From Methanocorpusculum sp. (GTDB lineage: Archaea; Halobacteriota; Methanomicrobia; Methanomicrobiales; Methanocorpusculaceae): a stretch of 13,134 nt of DNA. This document shows positions 1 to 6,781 of this stretch, one piece after another. Position 1 is the stretch's first letter. Each line of letters starts with the position of its first letter. The position numbers and the translations under genes were made by a program. Location: assembly GCA_029987395.1 (NCBI GenBank), contig DALTVX010000032.1:1-13134 (forward strand). Reading direction: 5' to 3'. Below the pieces are notes generated by a model. That model was not told the DNA's origin. It did not search any database and was given only the letters and a program-made list of their open reading frames with translations.

Positions 1-187
1 CAGTCCAGGTTCACGCGGCTACATCATCCCGGTCCTGGACCATCCGGAAAGATGCACAAACTGCCGTTTGCAAAAGCTCTACGGCAGGCAGCTTTGCGGA
101 ATGTGTCAGATGATATGCCCGGACCAGGCAATATCCTGGGTCGATGAAAAACCATTCGAGCCTCAGAAAGTGGTGATTGAATATTGA
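1..187 (+). CDS. korD: 2-oxoglutarate:ferredoxin oxidoreductase delta (ferredoxin-like) subunit, 5'-truncated
   Basis: The window opens inside this gene; the reading frame runs from base 2 and ends at TGA 185-187, leaving 61 visible residues. The tail carries an iron-sulfur motif: counting from the first visible codon, cysteines are at 18, 21, 32, 35 and 39, reading CTNC, then ten residues, then CGMCQMICP. A CxxCxxxCP ending is typical of a [4Fe-4S] ferredoxin domain. In archaeal Kor enzymes the small delta subunit passes electrons between the catalytic subunits and soluble ferredoxin. Its place directly before korA, with a 4-base overlap, supports the assignment. The ten-residue gap between the two CxxC pairs differs from the compact CxxCxxCxxxCP of most ferredoxins. 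Because the N-terminus is missing, a second cluster upstream cannot be ruled in or out. Confidence 0.75.
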   Translation, partial: SPGSRGYIIPVLDHPERCTNCRLQKLYGRQLCGMCQMICPDQAISWVDEKPFEPQKVVIEY

Positions 188-1317
188 AAGATAAAATCGA
201 TTTCCTGAACGGTAATGTTGCCTGTGCTGAAGGAGCATTGGCCGCCGGATGCAGATTTTTTGCCGGCTACCCAATAACGCCTTCCACCGAGATCGCCGAG
301 CGAATGGCAGTTCGTCTGCCAAAAATGAGCGGGACCTTCATCCAGATGGAGGATGAGATCGCAAGCGTCGCCGCCATTATCGGCGGATCCTGGGCCGGCG
401 CTCGAACGATGACTGCGACCTCAGGACCGGGTTTTTCTCTGATGATGGAAAATATCGGATATGCTGCCTTCACAGAAACACCGATCGTGATCGTAAACGT
501 CCAGCGTGGAGGCCCATCCACCGGCCAGCCAACGATGGCAGCACAGGGCGATATGCTCCAGTGCAGATATGGTTCGCACGGTGACTACAATGTGATCGCT
601 CTTTGTCCATCCTCCGTCCAGGAGATGTACGATCTGACCATCAAAGCGTTCAATCTTGCCGACCGGTTTCGAACACCGGTGTTCCTGATGACCGATGAGA
701 CCATCGGACATATGCGTGAAAAGATCACCCTTCACCATGATTTCGAGATCATCCCCCGCCGTGAACTAAAAGAGGGAGAACTGCCCTGTGCACCTGATGA
801 AAACGGTGTTCCCGGATTTGCCACCTTTGGCATGGGTCACAACGTCCACATCACCGGACTGACGCATAATGAAAAGGGATACCCCTCGACCGACTCCGCT
901 GAGCTCCATGAAAAACTGGTCCGCCGCCAGGTCAATAAGATCGACGACTTCAGAAATGAAATGACCGACGTTGACATCATCAACCCGGACGCAGAGCTGG
1001 TTTTCATTTCGTACGGGGCACCGACCCGAACTGTTCGCCAGCTTCTCCACGATGTTCCTGATACCTACGGTCATCTGAATCTGCGTATCGTCTGGCCATT
1101 CCCCGATGAATCTCTGCTTGCATTTAAAAACGTGAAAGCATTCATCATTCCTGAGATGAATCTTGGACAGATGGCAAAAGAGGTCCGTCAATACACCAAT
1201 GTGCCGATCGTGACCGTGCCCAAACTTGGCGGCGCCCTCCATACCCCTGCCGAGCTGCAAAAGGCGGCCGAGATCGCAAAAACCGTGAAAAAACCAGTCA
1301 CCGAGGTCTGCTTATGA
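184..1317 (+). CDS. korA: 2-oxoglutarate:ferredoxin oxidoreductase alpha subunit
   Basis: A 377-residue protein of the usual KorA length. The conserved N-terminal block is present: GNVACAEGALAAG (residues 10-22) followed by GYPITPSTEIAE (28-39), then TSGPG near residue 80 and RGGPSTGQPT near 109-118, all typical of the alpha subunit that shapes the 2-oxoacid site. The start is TTG at 184: the same frame has a stop at 178-180, no ATG occurs before the conserved block, and a ribosome binding site GGTGAT lies at 172-177. The TTG overlaps the korD stop by 4 bases. With KorB, KorC and KorD it forms the cytoplasmic enzyme that interconverts 2-oxoglutarate and succinyl-CoA plus CO2 using ferredoxin. 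In a methanogen the reductive (carboxylating) direction is expected; this is known for the pathway and not shown by the sequence. Confidence 0.95.
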   Translation: MKDKIDFLNGNVACAEGALAAGCRFFAGYPITPSTEIAERMAVRLPKMSGTFIQMEDEIASVAAIIGGSWAGARTMTATSGPGFSLMMENIGYAAFTETPIVIVNVQRGGPSTGQPTMAAQGDMLQCRYGSHGDYNVIALCPSSVQEMYDLTIKAFNLADRFRTPVFLMTDETIGHMREKITLHHDFEIIPRRELKEGELPCAPDENGVPGFATFGMGHNVHITGLTHNEKGYPSTDSAELHEKLVRRQVNKIDDFRNEMTDVDIINPDAELVFISYGAPTRTVRQLLHDVPDTYGHLNLRIVWPFPDESLLAFKNVKAFIIPEMNLGQMAKEVRQYTNVPIVTVPKLGGALHTPAELQKAAEIAKTVKKPVTEVCL

Positions 1318-2108
1318 ATCTGGAAGATTGGTATCGCCAGGACCGGCTCCCCCACATTTACTGTGCGGGATGCGGAAACGGAACGATCCTTAACTGTACT
1401 CTTCGAGCTGTTGAGGAGCTCAACTACACACAGGAGGAGACGACCTTCGTATCAGGGATCGGGTGTTCTTCCCGTGCATCAGGATACACCTCATCCGATT
1501 CACTCCACACGACCCACGGCCGTGCACTTGCCTTTGCGACCGGGCTAAAACTCGTTAAGCCAGGCCAGCATGTCATCGTGTTCACCGGAGACGGGGACTG
1601 TTCTGCGATCGGAGGAAATCACTTCATCCATGCGTGCAGAAGAAACATCGACCTCACCGTGATCTGTATGAACAATAACATCTACGGCATGACCGGCGGT
1701 CAGGGAAGTCCCTGCACACCTATTGGGGCCATGAGCACAACGACCCCGTACGGCATGCAGGAGCAGCCGTTCGATCTCTGCAAACTTGCAGAGGCAGCAG
1801 GAGCAAATTATGTTGCCCGCTGGACCTCGTTCCATGTTAAGGAACTCACCGAGGCTATCCGTATTGGACTTGAGACGCCAGGATTTTCATTCCTTGAGGT
1901 GATGACCCAGTGCCCAACTTCGTACGGTAGCAAAAACAAAATGCGGCAGGTCACACAGATGATCGAGGCGTTTCGGGAAAATGCCGTGCTGAAAATAAAG
2001 GCAGACCGCGATGAGGCGGCAGGCAAATCGCTTTCTCCTGAAAAGTTTGTTGTCGGCCAGTTTGTCCGCAGAAATAATCCGCCGCTTGGCGTGGAGGCAA
2101 CCAAATGA
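1314..2108 (+). CDS. korB: 2-oxoglutarate:ferredoxin oxidoreductase beta subunit (thiamine diphosphate-binding)
   Basis: A 264-residue protein with the signature of the thiamine diphosphate subunit of 2-oxoacid oxidoreductases. GDGDCSAIGGNH (92-103) and MNNNIYGMTGGQ (119-130) form the cofactor- and Mg-binding segment. CAGC (17-20), C51 and C200 match the pattern of four cysteines that hold the proximal [4Fe-4S] cluster in this family. GIGCSSRASGY (49-58) and THGRA (67-71) are further family blocks. The ATG overlaps the korA stop in ATGA (1314-1317), and a GAGGT ribosome binding site lies just upstream inside korA. It is the subunit where decarboxylation or carboxylation happens. A pyruvate- or 2-ketoisovalerate-type enzyme is less likely because of the subunit layout and the sucCD genes that follow. 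Confidence 0.95.
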   Translation: MNLEDWYRQDRLPHIYCAGCGNGTILNCTLRAVEELNYTQEETTFVSGIGCSSRASGYTSSDSLHTTHGRALAFATGLKLVKPGQHVIVFTGDGDCSAIGGNHFIHACRRNIDLTVICMNNNIYGMTGGQGSPCTPIGAMSTTTPYGMQEQPFDLCKLAEAAGANYVARWTSFHVKELTEAIRIGLETPGFSFLEVMTQCPTSYGSKNKMRQVTQMIEAFRENAVLKIKADRDEAAGKSLSPEKFVVGQFVRRNNPPLGVEATK

Positions 2109-2638
2109 AATCCGAGATCAGATTTTCCGGTCTTGGAGGCCAGGGCATCATAACTGCCGCAGTAATTCTTGGAAGAGCGGCCGCATTGTATGCAAATAAA
2201 TATGTTGTCCAGACACAGAGCTACGGCCCTGAGGCACGCGGGGGAGCTTCTGCTTCTGCGGTGATCATCTCAGACGAGCAGATCTATTTCCCAAAGGTAA
2301 CGGATCCTGATGTATATGCGATCATGTCAGAGGAAGCATACGTAAAATACGGCTCAAATGTGAATAAAGACGCCATTATGCTCCTCGACCCCGGATATGT
2401 CACCAGCCGTCCGCTTTGCAAATACTACGAGGTCCCGGCGACCGTTGAGTCAAAGACCCAGCTTGGAAAAACGGTTTTTGCCAATGTGATCATGCTCGGA
2501 GGGCTTCTTGAAGCGACCGGCATCGTATCCTACGAAGCGCTTGAACACGCAGTTTTGGACAGCGTGCCCAAAGGCACAGAGGAAAATAATAAGCGGGCAC
2601 TTGCAATAGGGCAGGAACTCGTCAGGAGTCAGATATGA
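2105..2638 (+). CDS. korC: 2-oxoglutarate:ferredoxin oxidoreductase gamma subunit
   Basis: A 177-residue protein of the 2-oxoacid oxidoreductase gamma family. GLGGQG (9-14) at the N-terminus and SYGPEARGGASAS (39-51) are the two diagnostic blocks. In this family the gamma chain is fused to alpha in some organisms; here it is separate, giving the four-gene D-A-B-C layout. The start ATG sits in a 4-base overlap (2105-2108) with korB and follows a GGAGG ribosome binding site inside the korB end. Length and motifs are complete, with no sign of damage. Confidence 0.93.
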   Translation: MKSEIRFSGLGGQGIITAAVILGRAAALYANKYVVQTQSYGPEARGGASASAVIISDEQIYFPKVTDPDVYAIMSEEAYVKYGSNVNKDAIMLLDPGYVTSRPLCKYYEVPATVESKTQLGKTVFANVIMLGGLLEATGIVSYEALEHAVLDSVPKGTEENNKRALAIGQELVRSQI

Positions 2639-3720
2639 AATTCCGCGAATATGAAGCAAAACAGATCTTTCGGGAAGCTGGGATCCCGGTCCCAAATAGC
2701 GTTTTGATCGTATCACCAACTGAAGCAAAGGCAGCTCTCCAGAAAGTTGCAGAGAAAGTCGTCCTTAAAGCTCAGGTCGATGTCGGCGGCAGAGGAAAAG
2801 CAGGCGGGATCCTTTTGGCAAACGCTGAAAATATCTCAGAGGTCGCTTATGATCTTTTTGGAAAGACCATCAAAGGACTCCCAGTCGAAAAAGTTCTGGT
2901 CGAGGAGGCTCTCGAGATCTCCCACGAATATTATCTGAGCATCACCATCGACCGGGCAAAAAAGATGCCGCTGATCCTTTTTTCCAGTGAAGGGGGTGTC
3001 GAGATCGAGGTACTCGCAAAGGAACGACCCGAGGCACTCAGCCGCGTGTATGTGGACCCTTCCTTTGTCACCCTCCCGGACTTCATCGTTCGTAACGTGA
3101 TCGGCACATCTCCTAAAGAGATAGGCAAAATAGTTCGCGACCTGTTCGCTGTTTTCAAATCAAAGGATGCGATCCTCGCTGAGATCAATCCTCTGGTGAT
3201 GACGCCAAAAGGTATCCTTGCAGCAGACGGCAAGATCATTATTGACGACAACTCTCTTGCACGACAGGGCATCTCCGAGAACAGAGACCTGACCGTTCGT
3301 GAGGCTGAAGCCGAGAAGCACGGCTTTTCGTATGTCGAGCTGGATGGAAATATCGGCGTGATCGGGAACGGAGCAGGTCTCACCATGGCGACGCTTGACA
3401 TCATCTCCCATTATCAGGGAAAAGCAGCGAACTTTTTGGATGTCGGCGGCGGAGCCGCAGCGGAACGCGTTATGTATGCGGTCCGACTTGTTGCATCCAT
3501 GCCGGCGGTAAAGGTGATCGTGGTGAATCTTCTCGGTGGTATCACCCGCTGTGACGAGGTCGCCAAAGGGATCATCGAAGCAAAAGTATCTCAGCCGGTG
3601 ATCGTTCGAATCGCCGGTACAAATGAAGAGGAGGGCCGCCGTCTCCTCCAAGGAGGCGGATACGTCATGTTCGACACCATGGACACGGCAATTCAGGCAG
3701 CAGTGGAGGCAGGACAATGA
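2635..3720 (+). CDS. sucC: Succinyl-CoA synthetase (ADP-forming) beta subunit
   Basis: A 361-residue ATP-grasp protein, slightly shorter than the bacterial enzyme and normal for archaea. Visible blocks are the N-terminal EYEAKQIFREAGIPVP (5-20), the nucleotide-binding segment KAQVDVGGRGKAGG (45-58), the metal-binding EINPLV (183-188), GNGAGLTM (244-251), NFLDVGGGA (266-274) and the downstream NLLGGITRCDEVAKGI. The enzyme links succinyl-CoA formation or cleavage to ATP. Beside korDABC it supplies succinyl-CoA from succinate for carboxylation to 2-oxoglutarate, if flux runs reductively. The start overlaps the korC stop in ATGA, and AGGAG lies a few bases upstream. Confidence 0.95.
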   Translation: MKFREYEAKQIFREAGIPVPNSVLIVSPTEAKAALQKVAEKVVLKAQVDVGGRGKAGGILLANAENISEVAYDLFGKTIKGLPVEKVLVEEALEISHEYYLSITIDRAKKMPLILFSSEGGVEIEVLAKERPEALSRVYVDPSFVTLPDFIVRNVIGTSPKEIGKIVRDLFAVFKSKDAILAEINPLVMTPKGILAADGKIIIDDNSLARQGISENRDLTVREAEAEKHGFSYVELDGNIGVIGNGAGLTMATLDIISHYQGKAANFLDVGGGAAAERVMYAVRLVASMPAVKVIVVNLLGGITRCDEVAKGIIEAKVSQPVIVRIAGTNEEEGRRLLQGGGYVMFDTMDTAIQAAVEAGQ

Positions 3721-4592
3721 TCTATGCAGGAAAAAACACAGGCATCCTCGTTCAGGGAGCGACAGGATCTCAAGGAAAATTCCACATCGATCTGATGAAC
3801 GCCTATGCAAAAGTGGTGGGCGGCACCGGAGTGATTGCCGGAATGACGCCCGGAAAAGCCGGACAGAATGTTTACGGCGTACCGATCTATAATTCCGTCA
3901 TTGACGCAGTAGATGAGCATGAGATCGGAGCCACGGTCATTTTTGTTCCAGCAGGCGGCTGTGGTGACGCCATAATGGAGGCGGCGGATGCAAAGATCCC
4001 GACCATTGTGACCATCACCGAACATGTTCCGGTGCACGACATCATGCGGGCTGTTGCCTATGCAGGATCTCGCGGGAGCCGGGTCATTGGCCCAAACTGC
4101 CCGGGAATGCTTGTTCCGGGTGAGTGCAAACTCGGGATCATCCCGGCAAACCTCTGTCTGAAAGGGGATGTCGGCGTCATCTCACGAAGCGGGACCCTCA
4201 CCTATCAGGTCATCTCTGAACTCACATCAGCCGGACTCGGCCAATCCGGTATCATCGGTATCGGCGGGGACTCGGTCATAGGTCAAACATTTTCAGAGGT
4301 CGTGGACGAGTTCCATGCAGATGGACGAACAAAGACCGTTGTTCTCATCGGCGAGGTCGGCGGCAGTCTGGAAATCGAAGGAGCACGGCATGCTCTTGAC
4401 ATCGGTCTGCCTCTCGTCTCCTATATCGCGGGCGTTTCGGCACCAAAAGAAAAACGCATGGGACATGCCGGAGCGATCGTGGAAGGAGGAGAAGGAGACG
4501 CCGCATCAAAGATCGAGCGTCTACGAGCCCTCGACATACCGGTCGCAACACGCCCCTCTGAAATACCTGGACTGATACGGAGGTTAGGATGA
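3717..4592 (+). CDS. sucD: Succinyl-CoA synthetase (ADP-forming) alpha subunit
   Basis: A 291-residue protein matching the usual length of the alpha subunit. GATGSQG (14-20) is the CoA-binding loop, GPNCPGM (125-131) is the conserved central block, and the phosphorylated histidine is His250 within GHAGAIVEGGEGDA. The partner is SucC, encoded immediately upstream and overlapping by 4 bases; a TGGAGG ribosome binding site lies inside the sucC end. All active-site blocks are intact. The 3' end overlaps the diadenylate cyclase gene by 4 bases, so the two are almost certainly read from one message. Confidence 0.95.
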   Translation: MIYAGKNTGILVQGATGSQGKFHIDLMNAYAKVVGGTGVIAGMTPGKAGQNVYGVPIYNSVIDAVDEHEIGATVIFVPAGGCGDAIMEAADAKIPTIVTITEHVPVHDIMRAVAYAGSRGSRVIGPNCPGMLVPGECKLGIIPANLCLKGDVGVISRSGTLTYQVISELTSAGLGQSGIIGIGGDSVIGQTFSEVVDEFHADGRTKTVVLIGEVGGSLEIEGARHALDIGLPLVSYIAGVSAPKEKRMGHAGAIVEGGEGDAASKIERLRALDIPVATRPSEIPGLIRRLG

Positions 4593-5395
4593 GAGAGAAA
4601 AACAGAAATCTTATGATAGCCGCAGATAACCTCGCTAAAACAGTGAACGCTTTAGCGATCATATCATTCCTGCCAAAAGATGAAGAGATCATCATCGATA
4701 CCCCTACCGTGCACGTGGTCGATATCCAGCCAGAGATCCTGCGGGACCGTAGCATGGTCGCCCTCGTAGATTATTGTTCAAATCAGATCGTGGACGCGGT
4801 CCTTCAATATAAGATACTGACAAAGAGCGACAGCGGCACCGTGGTCGCTGCATTCCCGTATGCTATCCTCATTTATGATGTGGAAAGCAAAGAAAACTCA
4901 TTTTCGGTCGGGAATTATGCGCATCTCGTCGATCCGGAAGCCCTGCATGCAGTTTTGATGCTCGCGATCGAACTCGCCCACGACGGCCGAGAAGGCAGAT
5001 CGGTTGGCACTGCCTTCATCATAGGCGACATCGATGAACTGAAACGCTGGTCCCATCAGGGTGTCTTGAATCCATACGCAGGTCATCCAACAGAGGTCAG
5101 GGATGTGAAGATGCGGGAAAACTGGGAAAGTGTCAAAGAATTTGCTCAGCTTGACGGTGTTTTTATCCTTGATAAAGACGGGATCATCGAAGCTTCCGGC
5201 AGATATCTTGATGCCGACGGTCGTGATGCAAACCTTCAGAGCGGACTTGGAGGCAGGCATCTCGCCACTGCCGCGATCACCAAAGTAGCACCAGCGGTCG
5301 GTATCGTCGTCTCAGAATCGGGCGGCGTTATCCGCGTCTTTGTCGGCGGCAAATCGGTTGCACAGATACGCACAGATGTCAAACTCGTGCTTTGA
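4589..5395 (+). CDS. dacZ: DacZ-type diadenylate cyclase (c-di-AMP synthase)
   Basis: A 268-residue protein with a C-terminal DisA_N-like diadenylate cyclase domain (about residues 120-265) and an N-terminal alpha/beta domain of about 115 residues, the two-part layout of euryarchaeal DacZ. The cyclase core shows LDGVFILDKDGIIEASGRYL (the Asp-Gly motif at 189-191), then GGRHLAT (Arg-His motif at 223-225), then a strand pattern ending GIVVSESGGVIRVF. These replace the bacterial DGA and RHR motifs with DGV and RHL. The predicted product is cyclic di-AMP from two ATP, in the cytoplasm; no membrane segment or signal peptide is visible. The start ATG overlaps the sucD stop and is preceded by GGAGGT, so it is translated with the kor-suc genes. 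The family call is firm; activity is inferred. Confidence 0.85.
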   Translation: MREKNRNLMIAADNLAKTVNALAIISFLPKDEEIIIDTPTVHVVDIQPEILRDRSMVALVDYCSNQIVDAVLQYKILTKSDSGTVVAAFPYAILIYDVESKENSFSVGNYAHLVDPEALHAVLMLAIELAHDGREGRSVGTAFIIGDIDELKRWSHQGVLNPYAGHPTEVRDVKMRENWESVKEFAQLDGVFILDKDGIIEASGRYLDADGRDANLQSGLGGRHLATAAITKVAPAVGIVVSESGGVIRVFVGGKSVAQIRTDVKLVL

Positions 5396-5426
5396 ACCGG
5401 CGCGACGGATCGAACCAAACATCCTT

Positions 5427-5460
5427 AGAGATGTCATATGACGATCTCTTTTATTTTTTT
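5427..5460 (+). terminator. Hairpin plus T-tract ending the kor-suc-dacZ operon
   Basis: AGAGATGTC pairs with GACGATCTCT (one bulged G) around an ATAT loop at 5427-5449. It is followed directly by a run of eleven T and one A (5449-5460). It lies 31 bases after the dacZ stop and before the metK promoter, so it separates the two transcription units. Confidence 0.7.
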
Positions 5461-5517
5461 GTAATAGATATCAGCTAATTTTGTATAGTATCAAAATTCT
5501 TTAATTTGTAATACCAG

Positions 5518-5530
5518 TTTTTATATACTT
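5518..5530 (+). promoter_or_regulatory. TATA box for metK-hisGAB
   Basis: The stretch TTTTTATATACTT is a good archaeal TATA box, centred near 5523. A start about 25 bases downstream would lie near 5548, giving a leader of about 14 bases that includes the ribosome-binding-like GTGAT at 5551-5555 before the metK ATG at 5562. Such a short leader leaves no room for a riboswitch. Confidence 0.65.
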
Positions 5531-5532
5531 AA

Positions 5533-5552
5533 ACATCAGATTATTCTGAAGT
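5533..5552. repeat. 20-bp imperfect palindrome between metK TATA box and start
   Basis: The arms are AC-A-TCAGA and TCTGA-A-GT around a TTAT centre, with a single mismatched pair. The site begins just after the TATA box and covers the predicted transcription start near 5548, where a bound protein would block RNA polymerase. A role as an operator is inferred from position and symmetry only. Confidence 0.45.
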
Positions 5553-5561
5553 GATTCAAAA

Positions 5562-6779
5562 ATGAAGAGAAATATCAGTATCACGCACCTTTCTCAAACT
5601 CCAATGGAGAAGCAGAAGGTCGAACTGGTCGAGCGTAAATGCATAGGCCACCCCGATAGTATTGCCGACGGCGTCGCAGAAGCAATTTCCCGTGCACTCT
5701 GCAGAGAATACATGGAAGAGTGCGACGGCGCGGTCCTCCACCACAATACCGATCAGGGCGAGGTCGTTGCAGGCGAATCTGCACCGCAGTTTGGCGGCGG
5801 CAAGATCCTCAAACCGATCTACTTCCTTTTGACCGGAAGAGCGACCCGTCAGTTCGAGGGCAAAGTATTTGCAACCGACAGCATCGCTGTTCAGGCAGCA
5901 AGATCCTATCTGCGTGAAACGATCCCTACCTTCAACATGGAGTCTGACGTCATAGTCGACTGCCGCATGGGGACCGGCTCCACCGATCTTCGTGATGTTT
6001 TCCACACAAAGAAAGGTCACACCTCAGTTCCGCGTGCAAACGATACCTCTTTTGGTGTCGGCCACGCCCCATTCTCCCAGGTCGAACAGATCATTCTTGG
6101 ACTTGACGAGCACATCGCCAAAGAGTTCCGCCCGAAAAACCCCATGGTCGGCTACGATTTGAAACTCATGGGACTTAGAGATATCAATACCATCACAATA
6201 ACCGTTGCCTGTGCAATGGTCGACCGACACTGTGCCGGTATCGACGAATATGTCGAGATGAAAGAGAAGATGGCCGAGTCCTTCACTCAGATCGCAAAAC
6301 AATACACCGACAGAAAAGTAAAGATCGAGATCAATACTGCAGATATCATCCGCAAAAAAGCGACCTCGATCTTCCTGACCGTCAACGGAACATCCGCTGA
6401 AATGGGCGACGATGGATCGGTCGGACGCGGCAACCGCTGCAACGGACTTATCACGCCAAACAGACCCATGTCCATGGAAGCAACATCCGGTAAAAACCCG
6501 ATCAACCATATCGGTAAGATCTACAACCTACTCTCCACCGAGATCGCAAAAGAGGCCTGCCAAAAGGTCGATGGTATCGATGAGATGTATGTCAGACTTC
6601 TCTCCCAGATCGGTCACCCGATCGACTACCCCCACATCGCCAGTGTCCAGTGCATAACCAAACGCGGATACGGATTCAAGGACTTCGCACCAGAGGTCGA
6701 AGAGATAGTCAACAAACGTCTGGAAAACATCACCGATATCACCAGACTCGTCATCGACGGAAAATTAAAGACCTTCTAA
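5562..6779 (+). CDS. metK: Methionine adenosyltransferase (archaeal AdoMet synthetase family)
   Basis: A 405-residue protein of the archaeal S-adenosylmethionine synthetase family, which is only remotely like bacterial MetK. Family blocks seen are GHPDSIADGVAEAISRAL (29-46), the acidic/HHN segment after it, ATDSIAVQAA, GTGSTDLRDVFH and, near the C-terminal third, GRGNRCNGLITPNRPMSME. It makes S-adenosylmethionine from methionine and ATP; methanogens draw on it for cofactor synthesis and for methylating protein and RNA. Start ATG 5562 follows a GTGAT ribosome binding site with normal spacing. The gene stands first in a tight run with hisG, whose start is 2 bases past its stop. No damage is seen. 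Confidence 0.95.
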   Translation: MKRNISITHLSQTPMEKQKVELVERKCIGHPDSIADGVAEAISRALCREYMEECDGAVLHHNTDQGEVVAGESAPQFGGGKILKPIYFLLTGRATRQFEGKVFATDSIAVQAARSYLRETIPTFNMESDVIVDCRMGTGSTDLRDVFHTKKGHTSVPRANDTSFGVGHAPFSQVEQIILGLDEHIAKEFRPKNPMVGYDLKLMGLRDINTITITVACAMVDRHCAGIDEYVEMKEKMAESFTQIAKQYTDRKVKIEINTADIIRKKATSIFLTVNGTSAEMGDDGSVGRGNRCNGLITPNRPMSMEATSGKNPINHIGKIYNLLSTEIAKEACQKVDGIDEMYVRLLSQIGHPIDYPHIASVQCITKRGYGFKDFAPEVEEIVNKRLENITDITRLVIDGKLKTF

Positions 6780-6781
6780 AT

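Noticed and set aside
5461..5561. Possible SAM riboswitch before metK
   Set aside because: The TATA box at 5518-5530 leaves a leader of about 14 bases, too short for any riboswitch, and no conserved aptamer fold was seen in the gap.
6650..6781. Upstream extension of hisG by 44 codons
   Set aside because: These codons lie inside the metK coding end in another frame and encode Arg/His/Gln-rich residues unlike HisG; the family N-terminus begins at ATG 6782.
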